From positions 251,952 to 315,951 of the forward strand of contig BDSI01000044.1 of NCBI GenBank assembly GCA_003117195.1: 64,000 nucleotides of DNA, in the 5' to 3' direction. The position numbers were made by a program, and so were the translations under genes. The DNA comes from Eudorina sp. 2006-703-Eu-15. Lineage: Eukaryota; Chlorophyta; Chlorophyceae; Chlamydomonadales; Volvocaceae. A model generated the notes under the pieces. That model was not told the DNA's origin, ran no database searches, and saw nothing but the letters and a program-made list of their open reading frames with translations. Position 1 is the first letter of the stretch. Each line of letters opens with the position of its first letter. This document shows, piece after piece, positions 1-12,171 of this stretch.

Positions 1-1790
1 GGTAGGCGCTGCAGGAGGGCGCCCAAGTCGTCCAAAACCTGCACGCCCGAGATGTCCAGAGCCGCCCCCAGCTCGCTGTAGCCGAGGACACCGCGGAGGG
101 CACAACGCCGGAGCTCCAGCGTACACCCCCGGAGAACACGGGGGGAGAGAGGACCACCCCGCTGCCGAGCGGCAGCAAGAATACCGCGCGCGGCTGCCAG
201 CGAACTCCAGCAGCGGAGCGCGGCCCCGATGGTGGTGAGACCCCGCAGGGCGAAGAGGACGGGGAAGTGGGCCTCCAGGCAGCGCCCGTCGGCCGCCCGG
301 AGGGCGGGGTTGCCCCACAGGGGCGCACTGTAGCACCAGGGGCCCGCCATGGAGTCCGGGTGGAGCAGAGCCGGTGGGCCCAGGGGGGATAGGGCGCTGA
401 GGAGGCGCCGGAAGGCGGGGCTGGCTGCCGGCGGCTCCACCCCCAGAACCAGGCCCTCATGTGGCGCGAGCAGGCACAGAGGGTGTGCCGCGGGGTGACA
501 TCGTCGGAGGAGGCGGAGGACCAGCGCCGGCCAGGGGGGGTCCGCCGGGAGGAGGCCCGAGGCGCCCAGGACACAGCGCACCGCCGCCATCGCGTGACGA
601 GCCTGAACATGGGCCTGCAGCGGGAGGAGGCCGAACCCTCCGAGCGCCGGCAGAAGGGCCAGCGTGTCGAGGCCCACGCCCGGGAGCCGCGAGTGGGGAT
701 TCACGGCGTGCAGGCTGGGAGGTACGGCGCGGTCGACCACGGCCGCGACAGAGGCTTGCAGACGCGCCATCACCGCGCGGGCCGGGAGGCCCTGGAACTC
801 GAGGTGGTAGAGGGCCTTGCTGAGGGCATAGCCCGAAGCGGCGGCGGCGCGGCCAAAGGTAGACAGGGGGAGGCGGGCCACGCGTTCCAGGGCGGCGAGG
901 ACCCCGGCGAATTCCACAGGCGGCACCATAGTGTCATTGCGGAAGCAGACCCCCAGGGTCCGGGCCTGTTCAACCGTGCGGGGTTGCACCGGCGCCACTG
1001 CCACCGCCGACGGCGCCGCCGCCGCCGACGGCGCCGCCACCGCCGACGGCGCCGCCGCCACGGCAGGGGCTGGGGCGGCGGTCGGGCCGGGGCTGGCGGC
1101 GGCAGCAGGGGCGGCAGGTGACGGCGGGGCCCCACGGCGGAGGAGTGCCGAAAAGGTGGTGGCGATGGCGGCCGGTAGGCGACGGAGGGCGGCCAGGAGC
1201 GCCACGGCGGCGGCAGGGGGCGGGGGGGAGGGGGAGGCAGCTGCCGAGGACTCCGGTAGCGCCACGCCAGGGGCCGGTGCGGCGGAGGGAGGCGCTGCAG
1301 CGGCAGCCCCCGCCGGTGGGGCGGGGATGCCGACATGAAGGAGCTCGACCTTGTCCAGGTTGAGCCGCTGCCCAGACGCAAGCCGAAAGACATCCATGAC
1401 CGCCAAGAAGTCAGGGAGCTGAGTTGCGAGGGCCAGCAGCGGGGTGCAGTCGTCAGCGTACTGGGACGCCGTGACACGGCGGCTGCCGAAGCACAGGCCA
1501 ACACCCCGGGACTTCAGCCACGCGAGGAGGGCCTGCCCGACCGCTAGGTAGAGCAGGGGTGCGAGGGGGCAGCCCTGGCGGACTCCCGACGTGATGGGCA
1601 CGCGCTGGGAGCGATGTCCGTTGACCACTGCTGTGGCACCCGTGGCGGTGTGGAGCCGCTGCACCCACCGTAGGAAGCCCGGGCCGACCCCCAAGGCCGC
1701 CAGGCAGTCCAGCAGGAAGCCGCGGTCCACCGTGTCGTACGCCTTGTAGAAGTCGAGGAAGACTGCCAGCGCGGCGCGCTGCTCCACCCG
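1..1790 (-). mobile_element. 5'-truncated L1-like LINE, reverse transcriptase fragment
   Basis: One minus-strand frame is open from about 1790 to the left edge. It reads as a non-LTR retrotransposon reverse transcriptase: FLDFYKAYDTVDR near 1760-1725, GVRQGCPLAPLLY near 1590-1550, and the catalytic YADD at 1449-1460. These are followed by the thumb-like region with GVCFRND (about 950-930) and a long C-terminal part that leaves the window. A stop codon lies at 1791-1793, directly upstream of the first recognisable residues, and base composition drops sharply there. The copy therefore seems to begin inside the RT domain, as 5'-truncated LINE insertions do. Between palm and thumb (about 980-1328) sits an Ala/Pro-rich stretch of roughly 115 residues. 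No endonuclease domain is present. The clade (L1) is inferred from motif layout only. Confidence 0.88.
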
Positions 1791-3132
1791 TTAGATACAA
1801 TGACCGACCTGTACGGCACGACGCATAGACATTTGACATCGCCACAATGACTTCACCGCTGCTGATTGCATCGTTGAATACAGGGAGTGATTTTCTTTTG
1901 ATTGATCTTCCAACGGTCATTCACGTTTTTTGTGGCTGTCCGCCACTTGAAACGGTCCCCAACCTCCGTTCAGTCCTTGAAGTCCTTTGCATTTGTGGTA
2001 CGACGTGCCTGCATTTGAAACAATCTTAAATATACATATTTAATGTGCTAAGAATATGTACCATACACGCAGCATAGACATTTCACTTATGGAGATTGAC
2101 TTTGCCGGTGCTGCTGAGATCCTTTAATACAGGGAAGAGCTTCCTTTGCAATGATGTGCCGAAAGAAATCCCGCTTTCCTCAGCTTGCAACGGTCGCCAC
2201 GTACCAAACGGCTGTTGATCGGCAACCGAATGCCACCCCGCCCTCCCGCCCTTTCCAACTGCGTACCGAGATGTCTAGGTCCCTGCTTGTTCTTTTTCAT
2301 GTATTGTACAACGTGGAATCCCAGCATTGGAAAAGCAGCATGTCGACGGTTCAGGTTGTGATGTTATGCACCTGCTTTTAAAGCGCATCGCAATCTCATC
2401 CTTATTACATACAGGTAACCTAGCTATTTTAAATACACTACTTCTAACGGGCTCAAGGGCTAAGTTACACTTTTACTGGAAGGACAGACTCGCGGTGTAA
2501 GAAATTCGTCAAAATCCTAAGCCTGGACTTGCTGCGGTTATAGAACGATTGACACGTACTCATACAACTGTCAGCGCTATGCCGTTATCTTCGCCTTCGC
2601 TTACATTCATTTATATGGTTCTGGCACGACTGTTATGGCACGACATATATGCCCCTGAAGTTCCAGATTCGACCCCGACCGAGAGCGGGCCAAAGACCCT
2701 CGATAGTAAGAGGGCAAGGGTGCCCCCATGTCGATGGACGGTGAAGGACCCGATTAAAGTGACCTGCGAGCTGACCAGGAGCGGAGTTGACGCCTTAGTT
2801 GATTCGGCAGATTCCGCTGGATGCCGGTGGTGGGTGCTGAACCCGGGAAGAGCACTGATTTCGGAGAAGTCGGCATGGGAGACTGGATGAGGGTGCCCCG
2901 AAATACCGGGGAAGGTAGGGACTGCCAGGCTAGTGGCCACGGGTGAAGCTGAACCCCCCTATCCCACACAATCATTTACCTGTCTTCGCGCTTGCATACT
3001 CATCGCCTTACTTAGCTCTATCAATTTGTAACCCGCTACACACAAACACACGAATCCCGCGTCCAGGAAGAAGCACGCTTCTGGGATGTCAGAGTTTCGG
3101 CTTCCAGCCTTCTGATCGTTTCACGTTTAATC
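1791..3132. other. Gene-free stretch with diverged direct duplication
   Basis: Lower-GC sequence between the LINE and the first spliced-looking ORF. No convincing gene was seen. Two diverged copies of one segment lie at about 1824-1915 and 2071-2165. They share GCATAGACATTT, GCTGCTGA and AATACAGGGA in the same order and spacing, so an old local duplication of about 250-bp period is likely. Confidence 0.4.
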
Positions 3133-3705
3133 ATGGACGTGCCGCTAAATTTTGAGAAAGCCCTCATGGGTATTCCCGGACTGACTGCTGAGCAGCGGCA
3201 ACGCGCCAAGACCTTGTTCCTGCAACTATCCCCGGATATGCGGGGCTATGCAAGGCACCTTGACGATGGCCAACTGCAAACGTATATCAAGGTGGCTCTC
3301 TGTAAGTTGGCTCCTGCACATTGTTTACGAGACAGAACACAGCAGTTTTCCTTGAAACATGTTTTGCTGCCCCTGCCTGGCCATCTGCTGACAGACGATG
3401 ATTGGGATATCTGCTATCTGCTGAAGCGGGGCTGGAAGGCACTGTTCCCATCCGGGTCGGATGCTGGTGATGAGAGCGGCTCTGCTGGTGATGTCCACCG
3501 GGAGGAAGCTCCTTCAAACTTTAATGAGAATATGGCGCATGGCGAGCCCGCGAGCGCCCATCTGCGCCGACGGAACGTCAAGTCGACGGTTCGCGTCACT
3601 TGAGTATCGAGAAGGTCCGCCGTTTGGGGCATCTGTATATTCATGGGGCTGACGTGACGCCGTTGAGGTCGGGCGGGGTTCGAAGATTTGAAGCCAGATG
3701 CGCGT
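3133..3705 (+). CDS. Unrecognised candidate gene fragment (probably spliced)
   Basis: An ATG at 3133 opens a reading frame to 3603 with mixed, non-repetitive residue composition (MDVPLNFEKALMGIPGL...). The GC-biased shadow frames elsewhere look different. A good donor (GTAAGT) lies at 3302 and an acceptor (CTGACAG) ends near 3394. Removing that segment keeps the frame and would join ...YIKVAL to YDDWDICYLLKRGWKAL. A further frame from about 3600 (SIEKVRRLGHLYIHGADV) ends at a GTAAGG donor near 3706, so more exons may follow. I recognise no family. It could equally be the remains of a mobile element, since a LINE lies just upstream and codon bias is weaker than in the neighbours. Confidence 0.35.
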
Positions 3706-5148
3706 AAGGATACAACTGCATAAGGAGACCCAACTGCTTGGGGCCAGCACATTAGGTCGCCTTTGGTTTGAAAATGGGAACTCTGTCCCCTCCGGCCACG
3801 GTTTGCGAGATGCGAATGTTGCGTTCCGCTTGATGGAACTAGATGCCCACTTGTTGGCAGGGGCAGCAACCCATCGAATTACGAACTCGCAGCGATTTGG
3901 GGGACATGCACCCATACCGCGGGCAGGATTCGGGGGGGATTACAGGATTTGGGTGGACCTGTGTTGCAGGATTTGGGGGAATATGTGCGCATGGAGAAGT
4001 TGGGGCATTTGAGGTAGTTGCGCTTTCTGCTTGTTGACGCAGTTGTACCCTGTGCGACGCGTTGCCGAGGCCCCCAAGACGTGTGAGACTGACGACGCTG
4101 TAACCTTGCATGCCGGATTCAATCTTGCTATCTTGTCCCTGCGTCCGCCTTCATTCGGTGGGCCATCGGCGACGTTGTACTTTATGGGGGCACCGTGATT
4201 GTTGCTGGTAGGCCCGATTGACGCAGCGTAGTAAGCTCTGCAACCGTAAGTCCCGTGGCCGCCGTACGTATTTACGGGCTTTGAAATGAGGGACAGGACT
4301 CCCGCACAACTACCTTCCGCAGCTTTGTTGCATGTCTCCGCTCCTTGCTATCCTATCGAAAGACAGCATTGGCGAGCAGCTCACTGGAAGTTTTTGGAAA
4401 CGGAACGACGTCCTGAACTGGTGTACGGCTGTGTACGGAAACCGCAGCATTCCTCTACCGAGGAATATAGGCGCAACCGATAAGCTTTTGAAACAAGTCG
4501 CGGTCCCGGGTGTGTAAAAGTGTAACAAAACTGAGGAAGAAAGGCTGATTGCGAAAGTGGAGGTGAAGGCGATGTTTAGGCGTTGCATACCGAGAAATGC
4601 GAGAATGTCGAAGTGAGTGATGGTTATTTACGCCGTTTGTGTAATGGGCTAACGGTCTCCCGGTATCCTAGAACGTCGGGAGTGGACGCCGTCACGCCGA
4701 TGCGGCCGATGCCGTTGCATGAGTTACCGTTGTCGGTTGTTCCAGTTGTCCGCATCCGCGCACAATTACTTTGACCATTCTTGAAGTCTAGTTGAGATGA
4801 AACGTGCTGCGCCCATAACTACTTTGCCCAACTACTTTGCTCATTTGGCTAGGTGGGGTATTGCACTATTGATGCTCGCCCGATAGCAACTGCAGTTGTA
4901 CGGAACCACGGTCGGAATGTATCATGGTGCAGCTGCTGCGTGGAGTGGGCTTGCCAAGGTGTTGCACTCACATTGTGATCATCAGTTAGACCGCCATTGC
5001 CGTGTCTTGCCTTACTTCGCAAGCGGCTGTTGCAAATATAGAGACGTGCGTGAACGTGGTCAGGGCAGCACTGAATTCCAAAGCATTGCACTCAAGATGT
5101 CATCATAAGTGTCCGAGATTTTTCTTCCGCCTGCGCTTTTGAGTTATT
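3706..5148. other. Gene-free stretch upstream of the golgin gene
   Basis: No exon could be assigned here. It contains a few splice-like sites (for example GTAAGT near 4246) but no recognisable protein. The right end should hold the promoter and 5' UTR of the golgin gene; no TATA box stands out. Confidence 0.35.
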
Positions 5149-8100
5149 ATGGATGTCTGGCGTAACCTGGAACAGCTGAAAGCTGCTGTGCAAGAAGGCG
5201 TGAAAGAGTTTTCTAATGTTGCAATAAACGAAGTGCGTACTGGCGTTCAAACTATCCAGGTATGCGGTCTAACAGCGTTTGGCAAGTCGCTGGAATACCT
5301 TTGACACTAGACACCATGTTGTAATTACTGCAACAGGCAGCTCAGCAACAGTATTCAGAGCATGATGACAGGTGCGTGAGCGTAAAAGGAGAGGCAGGAC
5401 ACCCGGTCTTCGCCTTGCCTAACGTAACATGCTATGCCTTGCTGCTTTTCTGTAGATGGGGAGGGGCAGACGAGGTTAGCGGCGGCCTTGTAGGCCCTCC
5501 TACAATCTCTGATGGCTCAGTTCGTGTGAACAAAACCCAGGACGACGGTGCGCCCGTCAGCGGGGTCGCAGCCCTGACGGAGCCGTCTGCAGCACCGGCC
5601 TCCTCGCCTCAGGCAGACGGATCGCCCAGCATTTGGGATGTCCCACGGCAGGAGTCTGAATCAGCCAGCGGCAGGGCAGCCCGCCGACCGCAGGTGTCGC
5701 CGCTTGCACCCCAGCCTGCGGACAAGCCCAGGAGCCGGCTAGCTCCCTCATCCCCGGCGGTGACCGCGACGCAAGCTGTTGGCTCTGCAGGTGGGTGGGG
5801 TGCTCGTGGAGATCCCACATTCGTGCGGATCTCTGGTGGCACCTCCAGGCATGGCACCGGACATCTGTCTGCCGACTCCCGTGGTTGTTGACCTGCGGTC
5901 TTCCGCGATCGACCTTCCACGGACGCCATCACCTTCCTTCCTGGCGGCCCATCCGCGCCCCACCGCCCGCACCGTCCCGCCACAGGCGCAACCTCCGCGG
6001 CGGCGGAGCAATCCGCAACCAATGCTGCCCACGGCGTCAGCCAGCGCAGAGCGGAGCAGGCAAGTGACTTTTCCATGCTGCGCCGCCCACCGATTTCGGC
6101 CACACTCGACCACGCTGACGCTTTGGTCGCTTTCGCGACCCGAGAAACCCGCACGCGTGGCAGGAGCTTTTCCCGTCGCAGGTGCCGCGCCGTGCAATAT
6201 GCGGCCTGTCCTCATCACTGCAACTGAGGCCGTCGAGGACGTTTCCTTTTGCACGCTTTGAGCTGCGATGCATCGCCATCAAATCTTCGCAGGGGGCGGA
6301 AAGCTTGGAACTGGAAAACGAACCCAGACCGAACTCAGGCAACCCAAGCACAAGTAATCGAAAAAATCGAAAAAGGAGAATCCGTATGCGTGCGAGGGGC
6401 GGGACAGATCGGGACTTCTACACAGGGTTGGACCTGATCGACCAGCCGCCCCGTCCGTGCCCCGCACTCTCACACCTCCTTTTCCTCCCTGTCCCGATGG
6501 CCGCATGCCCGCTGGCGCAGGCCTCGAGCAGCGGGGTGGCACCCGTGTCTTTGCCCGACGGCGCGCCTCCCGTCAGCGCCGCCGCCGATTCACCCTCCTA
6601 CGCCTTGAACACGCGCTCCCGCACCGCGCGAACCGCGGAGGCCCTCTCCGCCGAGGCAGCGGCCACGGGCTCCTCCACGACCGCCGCCGGGGGCCCGCCC
6701 GCGCCGCGCACGGCCTCGAGCAGCGGTCTGTCGAACCTGGGCCCGACGTCGCGGCCGCCGCACAGTCAGGCTCAGGGCCAGGGCCAGGGCGAGCGGTCAG
6801 GATCCGACGGCGGGGCCCCAGCCACCCCGTCCGCCACCGCAGCGTCCTCCACGGCGGCTGGTGCGCCCGCTGACGCCACGTCCGCGGACAACACGAGCGG
6901 GGGCGCAGTGGCGAGCAGCGGCAACAGCGTCAGCGGCGGCAGTACCAGCAGGCCGCCGTTGGCGCCGGCTTCAGGCGCGGGCGGTGCAGCGGGCGGTGCA
7001 GCTGGGGCCGGAGCTGGGTCGGCGGGGACGCCGGCGCGCGATGGCGGTCGGCGGGCGAGCGGCGGCGGCGGCGGGGATGCGGGTCCGGGGGGGCGAGGGG
7101 CGCCGGAGAGCGATGCCGACCTGCGTAAGGCCTACGCGGACATGAAGAAGGTGCGGAGGGGGCCCGGGGCGGACATGAAGAAGGTGCGGAGGGGGCCCGG
7201 GGCGGCCGCCTGGGTGCTGGGTGGGTGGGAGGGACGCCCAAGGCCCAACAGTGGCGAGGGCGCCGCCGCTGCCCGGCCTCGTGGGCCACAGCATTGGGCA
7301 CCCGTATCCTCAACGCGGCGTCTGTGTGGGGGGGGTTCGGTTGAACATGGACCATGGACGGGTCGATGCTGTGCCCGGCCGGTCTGTGGGTGGTATCATG
7401 GCTGGTAGCCCTAGGGCTGAAGTCACAGGATGTGGGCAGGACGGCCATTGAACCCTCACTGATGAGAGGGCCGTCGCCGTGTGTGACCCCGCTGCCTCGT
7501 GAGTCTTGCCGTGCATCACCGCCTGCACTGCACTGCGGTGGTGCGGACCAGGCGTACGATGACATGAAGGGGCTGCTGAAGAAGTCCATGGACGAGTGCG
7601 TGCGGCTGTCCGAGGAGGTCGTCAGGTGGGGCGGGGGAGGTGTACGGTGGGGGAGGGGGGTAACGGTGGAGGGGGGTCGAGAGGGGGTTGGGCGGGTAGA
7701 GAGGGGCCGGGTGGAACCCGAACGGGGTTGTAGCGGAATGGCAGGCCACGGTGTGGCTGGGTGAAGGGGAACGGCAGCCGACGGACCGACTGACCCGAGA
7801 GACAACGAAGGCCAGGTCGGCAGGTCGGTGCCGCGGGTCGTGCCTCCTGATCCTCAGGAGAGAGTGGTGGGGACTTCACATGTGAGGCCGGGGACTTCGC
7901 ATATGAGGTCCAGGGGGGGGAGACCTATCAGCCGTGGATCGCCCCCCTGTGTGTGCTGCAACCCGGGTCGCCTCGTGAACGAAGGGTGGTCCTGCGCGTG
8001 ACCGGGCCAACCGCCGCGTCCAACCTCCGATGCCCCGCACCTGTCTGCCGCCCTGCCCTGCACCCGCCCACCTGCCCCTCACTTCAGGGTTGAGGGCGGC

Positions 8101-11100
8101 GCCCGTCAGGCCCAGGCCCAGGCCTCGGAGCAGGCCGCCGCCGCCCGGGCCGCCAAGAAGGACGCGGCGGACGCCAACGTGGCGCTGGCTGCGGCCCGCA
8201 AGGAGGCGGCGGCTCTGGAGCGGCAGCTGGCCAAGGTCAAGACGCAGCTGGAGGCCAAGGAACAGCAGGAGAGCAGCAAGGTGCGCATATGAGGCGCGAG
8301 GGAGGGCGGGGGCCTCGGGGCTAGGGAGGGGGGAACGGGGGCGAGAGCCCACGTGACGGCTTGGTGTCACACTGCCCCACTAACCCCCCTAAACCCTAGA
8401 AACCCTAAACACAACCGACCCAACCCCTGCAGGCGGCGGAGACTGCGGAGCTGGACGTGCTCCACGGCGAGCTGGCGGCGGCGGTGCGGAAGGCGATGGC
8501 GGCCGTGGCGGCCAAGGAGGCGGCGGAGGCGCGGGCCGCGTTGGCGGAGACGGCGCGGCAGGAGGCGGAGACGGCGCGGAACGAGGCGGACCGGCTGCGC
8601 CGCGAGGCGGAGGTGCGGCGTCCGGGGCCCTCGAGGCACACAGCGCCACAAGGGGAGGGGGGGCGGAGGTGTAGGACCCCGAACCCGTGCCGGGGGGGGA
8701 TGGTCGTACGTGCTGCAGCGCCTGGTTCCTCCACTGGCACAGCGACCTGGGTGACCCAGATCAAAATGTCTTCGCGGAACACGTCGGAGCGGACTTGTTG
8801 GGGGTCCGCAGGTCTCGTTTGACACGGTGCGGCAGTGCGGCTGCTTATTGTACAAGCAACCAATCAACAGTTCAGCAGCTTCCACAAGAACATTCCAGCA
8901 CTGGGCACATTCGGCTCGGGTTTGGGCATGTTTGTTTGCTTCTGACACTCCAGCAGCGCGCGGCGTGGCGGGCTTCTGCTCCCCCGCCTCTGCCAGTTCG
9001 CAATCCTGATCTCCCAAGTGCACCCACCACTCTAGAGACCCGACGCCCGCTCGGGTTGGGCTCAACATGCGCCGCGCCGCCCGGACCCCGCGGCACACGA
9101 CCCCGCAGGCTGAGGCCCACGCCGCGCTGGCCGCTGCGGAGGCGGAGCGCAGCAGCCGGGCGGAGGCTCAGGGCATGAGTGAGGCGCTCAAGGCGGAGAG
9201 CGAGCGGCGCGCGCGCGTGTTCAACAACGCGGTGAAGGCGGCGGTGGGGCGGGTGCAGCGGGAGCTGGAGGCGGAGCGGGACGAGCTGCAGGTGAGGGGG
9301 GTGGGGGCGTGGGGTTTTGTGGGGCGTGGGGGTGTGCGGGTGCGGGTGCGGGACGTGGGGGTGTGCGGGTCTGACGGGGTCCCATAGAGGAGGGGCCGGG
9401 TATGAATCCGTTCACATCGTCCAGAGAAGTGGAAGAGGGTAGCGGGTCACAGCACGCTTTGCAGCAGGACCAGGGATGGGAGGCGGGAGGTAGAACGGGA
9501 CTAAAAAGCCCGGAACCAACCAGCTGACACCCGGGGACGAGAGATGCCGGGGGGGCGTAGGGAGTGGGTGCTTGCAGGAGAATGAGGGTGAGGAGCAGGG
9601 AACGGAGGGGGAGGAGAGCCAGACCGGTGGCGGGGTGCGGTGCATCGCGCGTCGGGATCTCCGTTCGCGATCTGGGTCGGCTGCAGAACCGCGTCCAGGG
9701 GGGGTGCGGACCAGGCGGTCTGCTCGGCGGGTCCCCGGTCATAGGTCCACGTGGTGCGACGAACAGGATTGCCACACCCCAGCCAGCTTGGTCAGGGTTA
9801 GGATCTTAGGAAGGGTTATAGAAACATGCTCCAGTACTGGTGGTGGTCCCAAATCACCTGTAGCAACCCTTCAGTGGGGGCTGTGCTTGGGGTCGGCTCG
9901 GTTCTGACATGGTGGTGGTGGTGCTGCTCGCCCCGCCTGCACCTGGCCCCCCAGGCCCAGCTGCGAACCTCACTGCGGACCCTGGAGGAGACCAAGGAGG
10001 AGCTGCGGCTGGCCCTGGCGGCGGCGGAGGAGGCGGCGGAGGAGGCCGAGGCGCGCACCCGCGACGCCGCGGCGGCGGGCAACCTGGCGGTGGCCGCGGA
10101 GGCGGCGGCGGAGCGGGCGGTGGCGCGCGAGGCGGAGGCGACGGCGGCGGCGCAGGCGGCGGAGGCGGCGAAGCAGCAGCTGCAGGCGGAGCTGGAACAG
10201 GTCAAGTTCGACAAGCAGGAGGTGCGCCGCCTCGCTGGTGGCGCCCGTTCAGTAATTCTGCCCGCACGCATACAGCAACGTACCATGGCGAAGATAGCAA
10301 TGCAATGCCACTGTAATATCATCAATGATGAAATGCCATGGGCATCAGGTCAGCCAGGACTTCCCTGGGGAGGGGACTTCCCTGCCTCCCCAGGACCGGA
10401 CCGGACCGGACCGGACGGAGGTTCACAGGCAGCTTCACGAGTGCTGGGGCGCTGTGCCGCAGCTCCTCAACCCGGTGTGAGCGCATCACCGCCGCATCAC
10501 CACCTCGCCCCACCGAGCTCCTCTCAGCCGGTTGTTAACACAGCGGCACTGGCCTCCCCTATCGGCATCTGAGTGTGACACCGCGTCCAAGTCGTCGCCC
10601 CTTCTATCTCTCCCCCCGCCCCCCATCCCCGTGGTGGCTCGCCCCCAAACTCTGCCACACTCCGCCCCTGGCTCTGGCTGCTGCTGCTGCCCCCCAGTCC
10701 GACGCGCGGGTGCGGGTCCTGGACGCCGCGCTGTCCTCCCTCCGGTCCGAGGTGGAGCGCGAGCGGTCCTCCGCCGCCACCACCCTGGCGGAGATGGAGC
10801 GGGAGCTGCGGCGGCAGGCGGAGAGGGCGGACACGGCCACCTCGGCGCTGGCGGGGGTGGAGAAGCAGCTCGAGGGCGTCACGGCAGCACGTGGGTGCTG
10901 CTGTTGCTGGGGGGGGAGGAGGAGGAGGAGGAGAGGGGAGGAGAGGGGAGGGGGCGATGTTTGTGGGTTGGCACGGGCCCCAGGGAGAGGCGACGGTGTT
11001 TTAGCGGAGTGCCTCCTGTAATGGCCCTGCCCTGGACGTGACCCACTTGACCCGTAATCGCTGTGTGGTGCGGCCACGTGTTGCCACCGGGAGCCACGGC

Positions 11101-12171
11101 GGGGCCCGTACTTGCACGTGCAGGTCATGACGTTCGGCCTGCCCCCCCCCCTTCCCTCAGCAGCGCAGTAAAAATATGTCTACCAATCTCCTATACGACC
11201 CCCCCCCTCGCCCTCGCCCTCGCTCCTCCGCGGCAGAGCGCGACACGGCGGAGAAGGCCGCCGCGGAGGTGGCTGCCGCCATGCGGCGGGTCGAGGAGCT
11301 GGAGGGCGAGATCGGCACCCTGCGCACCAGCAGCCGCGCTGTCATGTCGCTGTTCCAGCTGCCCACCAAGGAGGACGTGCTGGCGGGTGGGTGGCGGCAG
11401 GCCTGCCTTGCCTGGCTGCCTGGATGGGGGGCTGGGGGCTGCTGGATGAGGGGGGGTGCGGGTGCGGATGCGGCAGTGGCGGGACGGAACGGAGGTTCGG
11501 GGTTGGGGCTGCCCTCACGGCCGGGGCTGCCCGGGATGTGCGTCGATCGCGTCTCTGTCATTCTGTGTCCGTCAAGGGCCACAGCCTCGATCTCGCTGTT
11601 GTGCGGTGACCTGGGCACCCGACCCCTTAGGCCACCAGCACACCGCTGACCCGCCCACGCCGCTCGCCACCGACTCGCCCGTGGCGCTGGCGGCCAATAC
11701 CCTGTGCGGCCCCCCTATCTCGACCCGCCCTTTCCTTGTGTTGAATCAGAAACCCGCCCAGAACCGCCCCTTCCTACTGACAATCCGGGCAGCGAAATCC
11801 CCCTTATCACGCTGCCCCTCCCTCCCTCGCCTCTCCCCTCTCCCCTCTCCCCGGCCGCAGGTCTGGGTCTGGAGATGTGGAAGGACGACCGACTGCGGTG
11901 GAAGAGCGAGGACGTGGAGACGCCCGCGCCCACCGCCCCGCGGCCGCGCGCGCCCGCGGAGAAGGCGGCGGGCGGCGGTGGCGGTGGCGCGCTGCGGCGG
12001 GTCACCGGTCACATCTCTCTGCGCGTGTGGCTGATCATCAGCTACCTGCTGGTGCTGCACGTGGCGGTGATGGTGTCCTTCACGCGGAACACCCCGGACG
12101 TGGCCACGCTGTGCGGCAGCGCGGAGGCGCTCAAGAGCGTGGCGGAGCACAAGGTGCTGCCGGCGGCGTGA
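5149..12171 (+). CDS. Golgin-84-like tail-anchored Golgi coiled-coil protein
   Basis: Phase-consistent exons: 5149-5259, 5337-5371, 5456-5790, 5849-6063, 6521-7150 (or 7183), 7552-7625, 8088-8280, 8433-8612, 9109-9291, 9955-10221, 10698-10890, 11237-11386, 11861-12171; about 958 residues. The start MDVWRNLEQLKAAVQEG is followed by a Ser/Pro/Ala/Gly-rich region (exons 3-5; the join 5790/5849/6063/6521 is the least certain). Then come about 450 residues of Ala/Glu/Arg/Lys coiled coil. The last exon has GLEMWKDDRLRW and a single hydrophobic segment, LIISYLLVLHVAVMV, ending about 31 residues before the C-terminus. A Golgi tether with a long coiled coil and C-terminal anchor ending in a YLLVLH-type motif is the golgin-84/GOLGA5 design; the function is inferred from that. 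A CASP- or TMF-type golgin is less likely. The exon 5 donor is duplicated (see 7141-7203). Confidence 0.8.
7141..7203 (+). repeat. 33-bp tandem duplication spanning an exon/intron junction
   Basis: A 33-bp unit (CATGAAGAAG GTGCGG...) occurs twice head to tail at 7141-7173 and 7174-7203+. Each copy carries the end of golgin exon 5 (codons D-M-K-K) and a GTGCGG donor, at 7151 and 7184. The two donors differ by 11 codons and are in the same phase, so use of either keeps the frame. Confidence 0.85.
11158..11197 (+). repeat. Intron repeat A, copy 1
   Basis: CAGCAGCGCAGTAAAAATAT, GTCTACCAATCTCCTATACG in golgin intron 10891-11236. It ends about 39 nt before the acceptor. Confidence 0.85.

Noticed and set aside
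11631..11702. Possible extra golgin exon (GHQHTADPPTPLATD)
   Set aside because: The acceptor and phase fit, but no donor gives a phase that reaches the membrane-anchor exon; direct joining of 11386 to 11861 is in phase.
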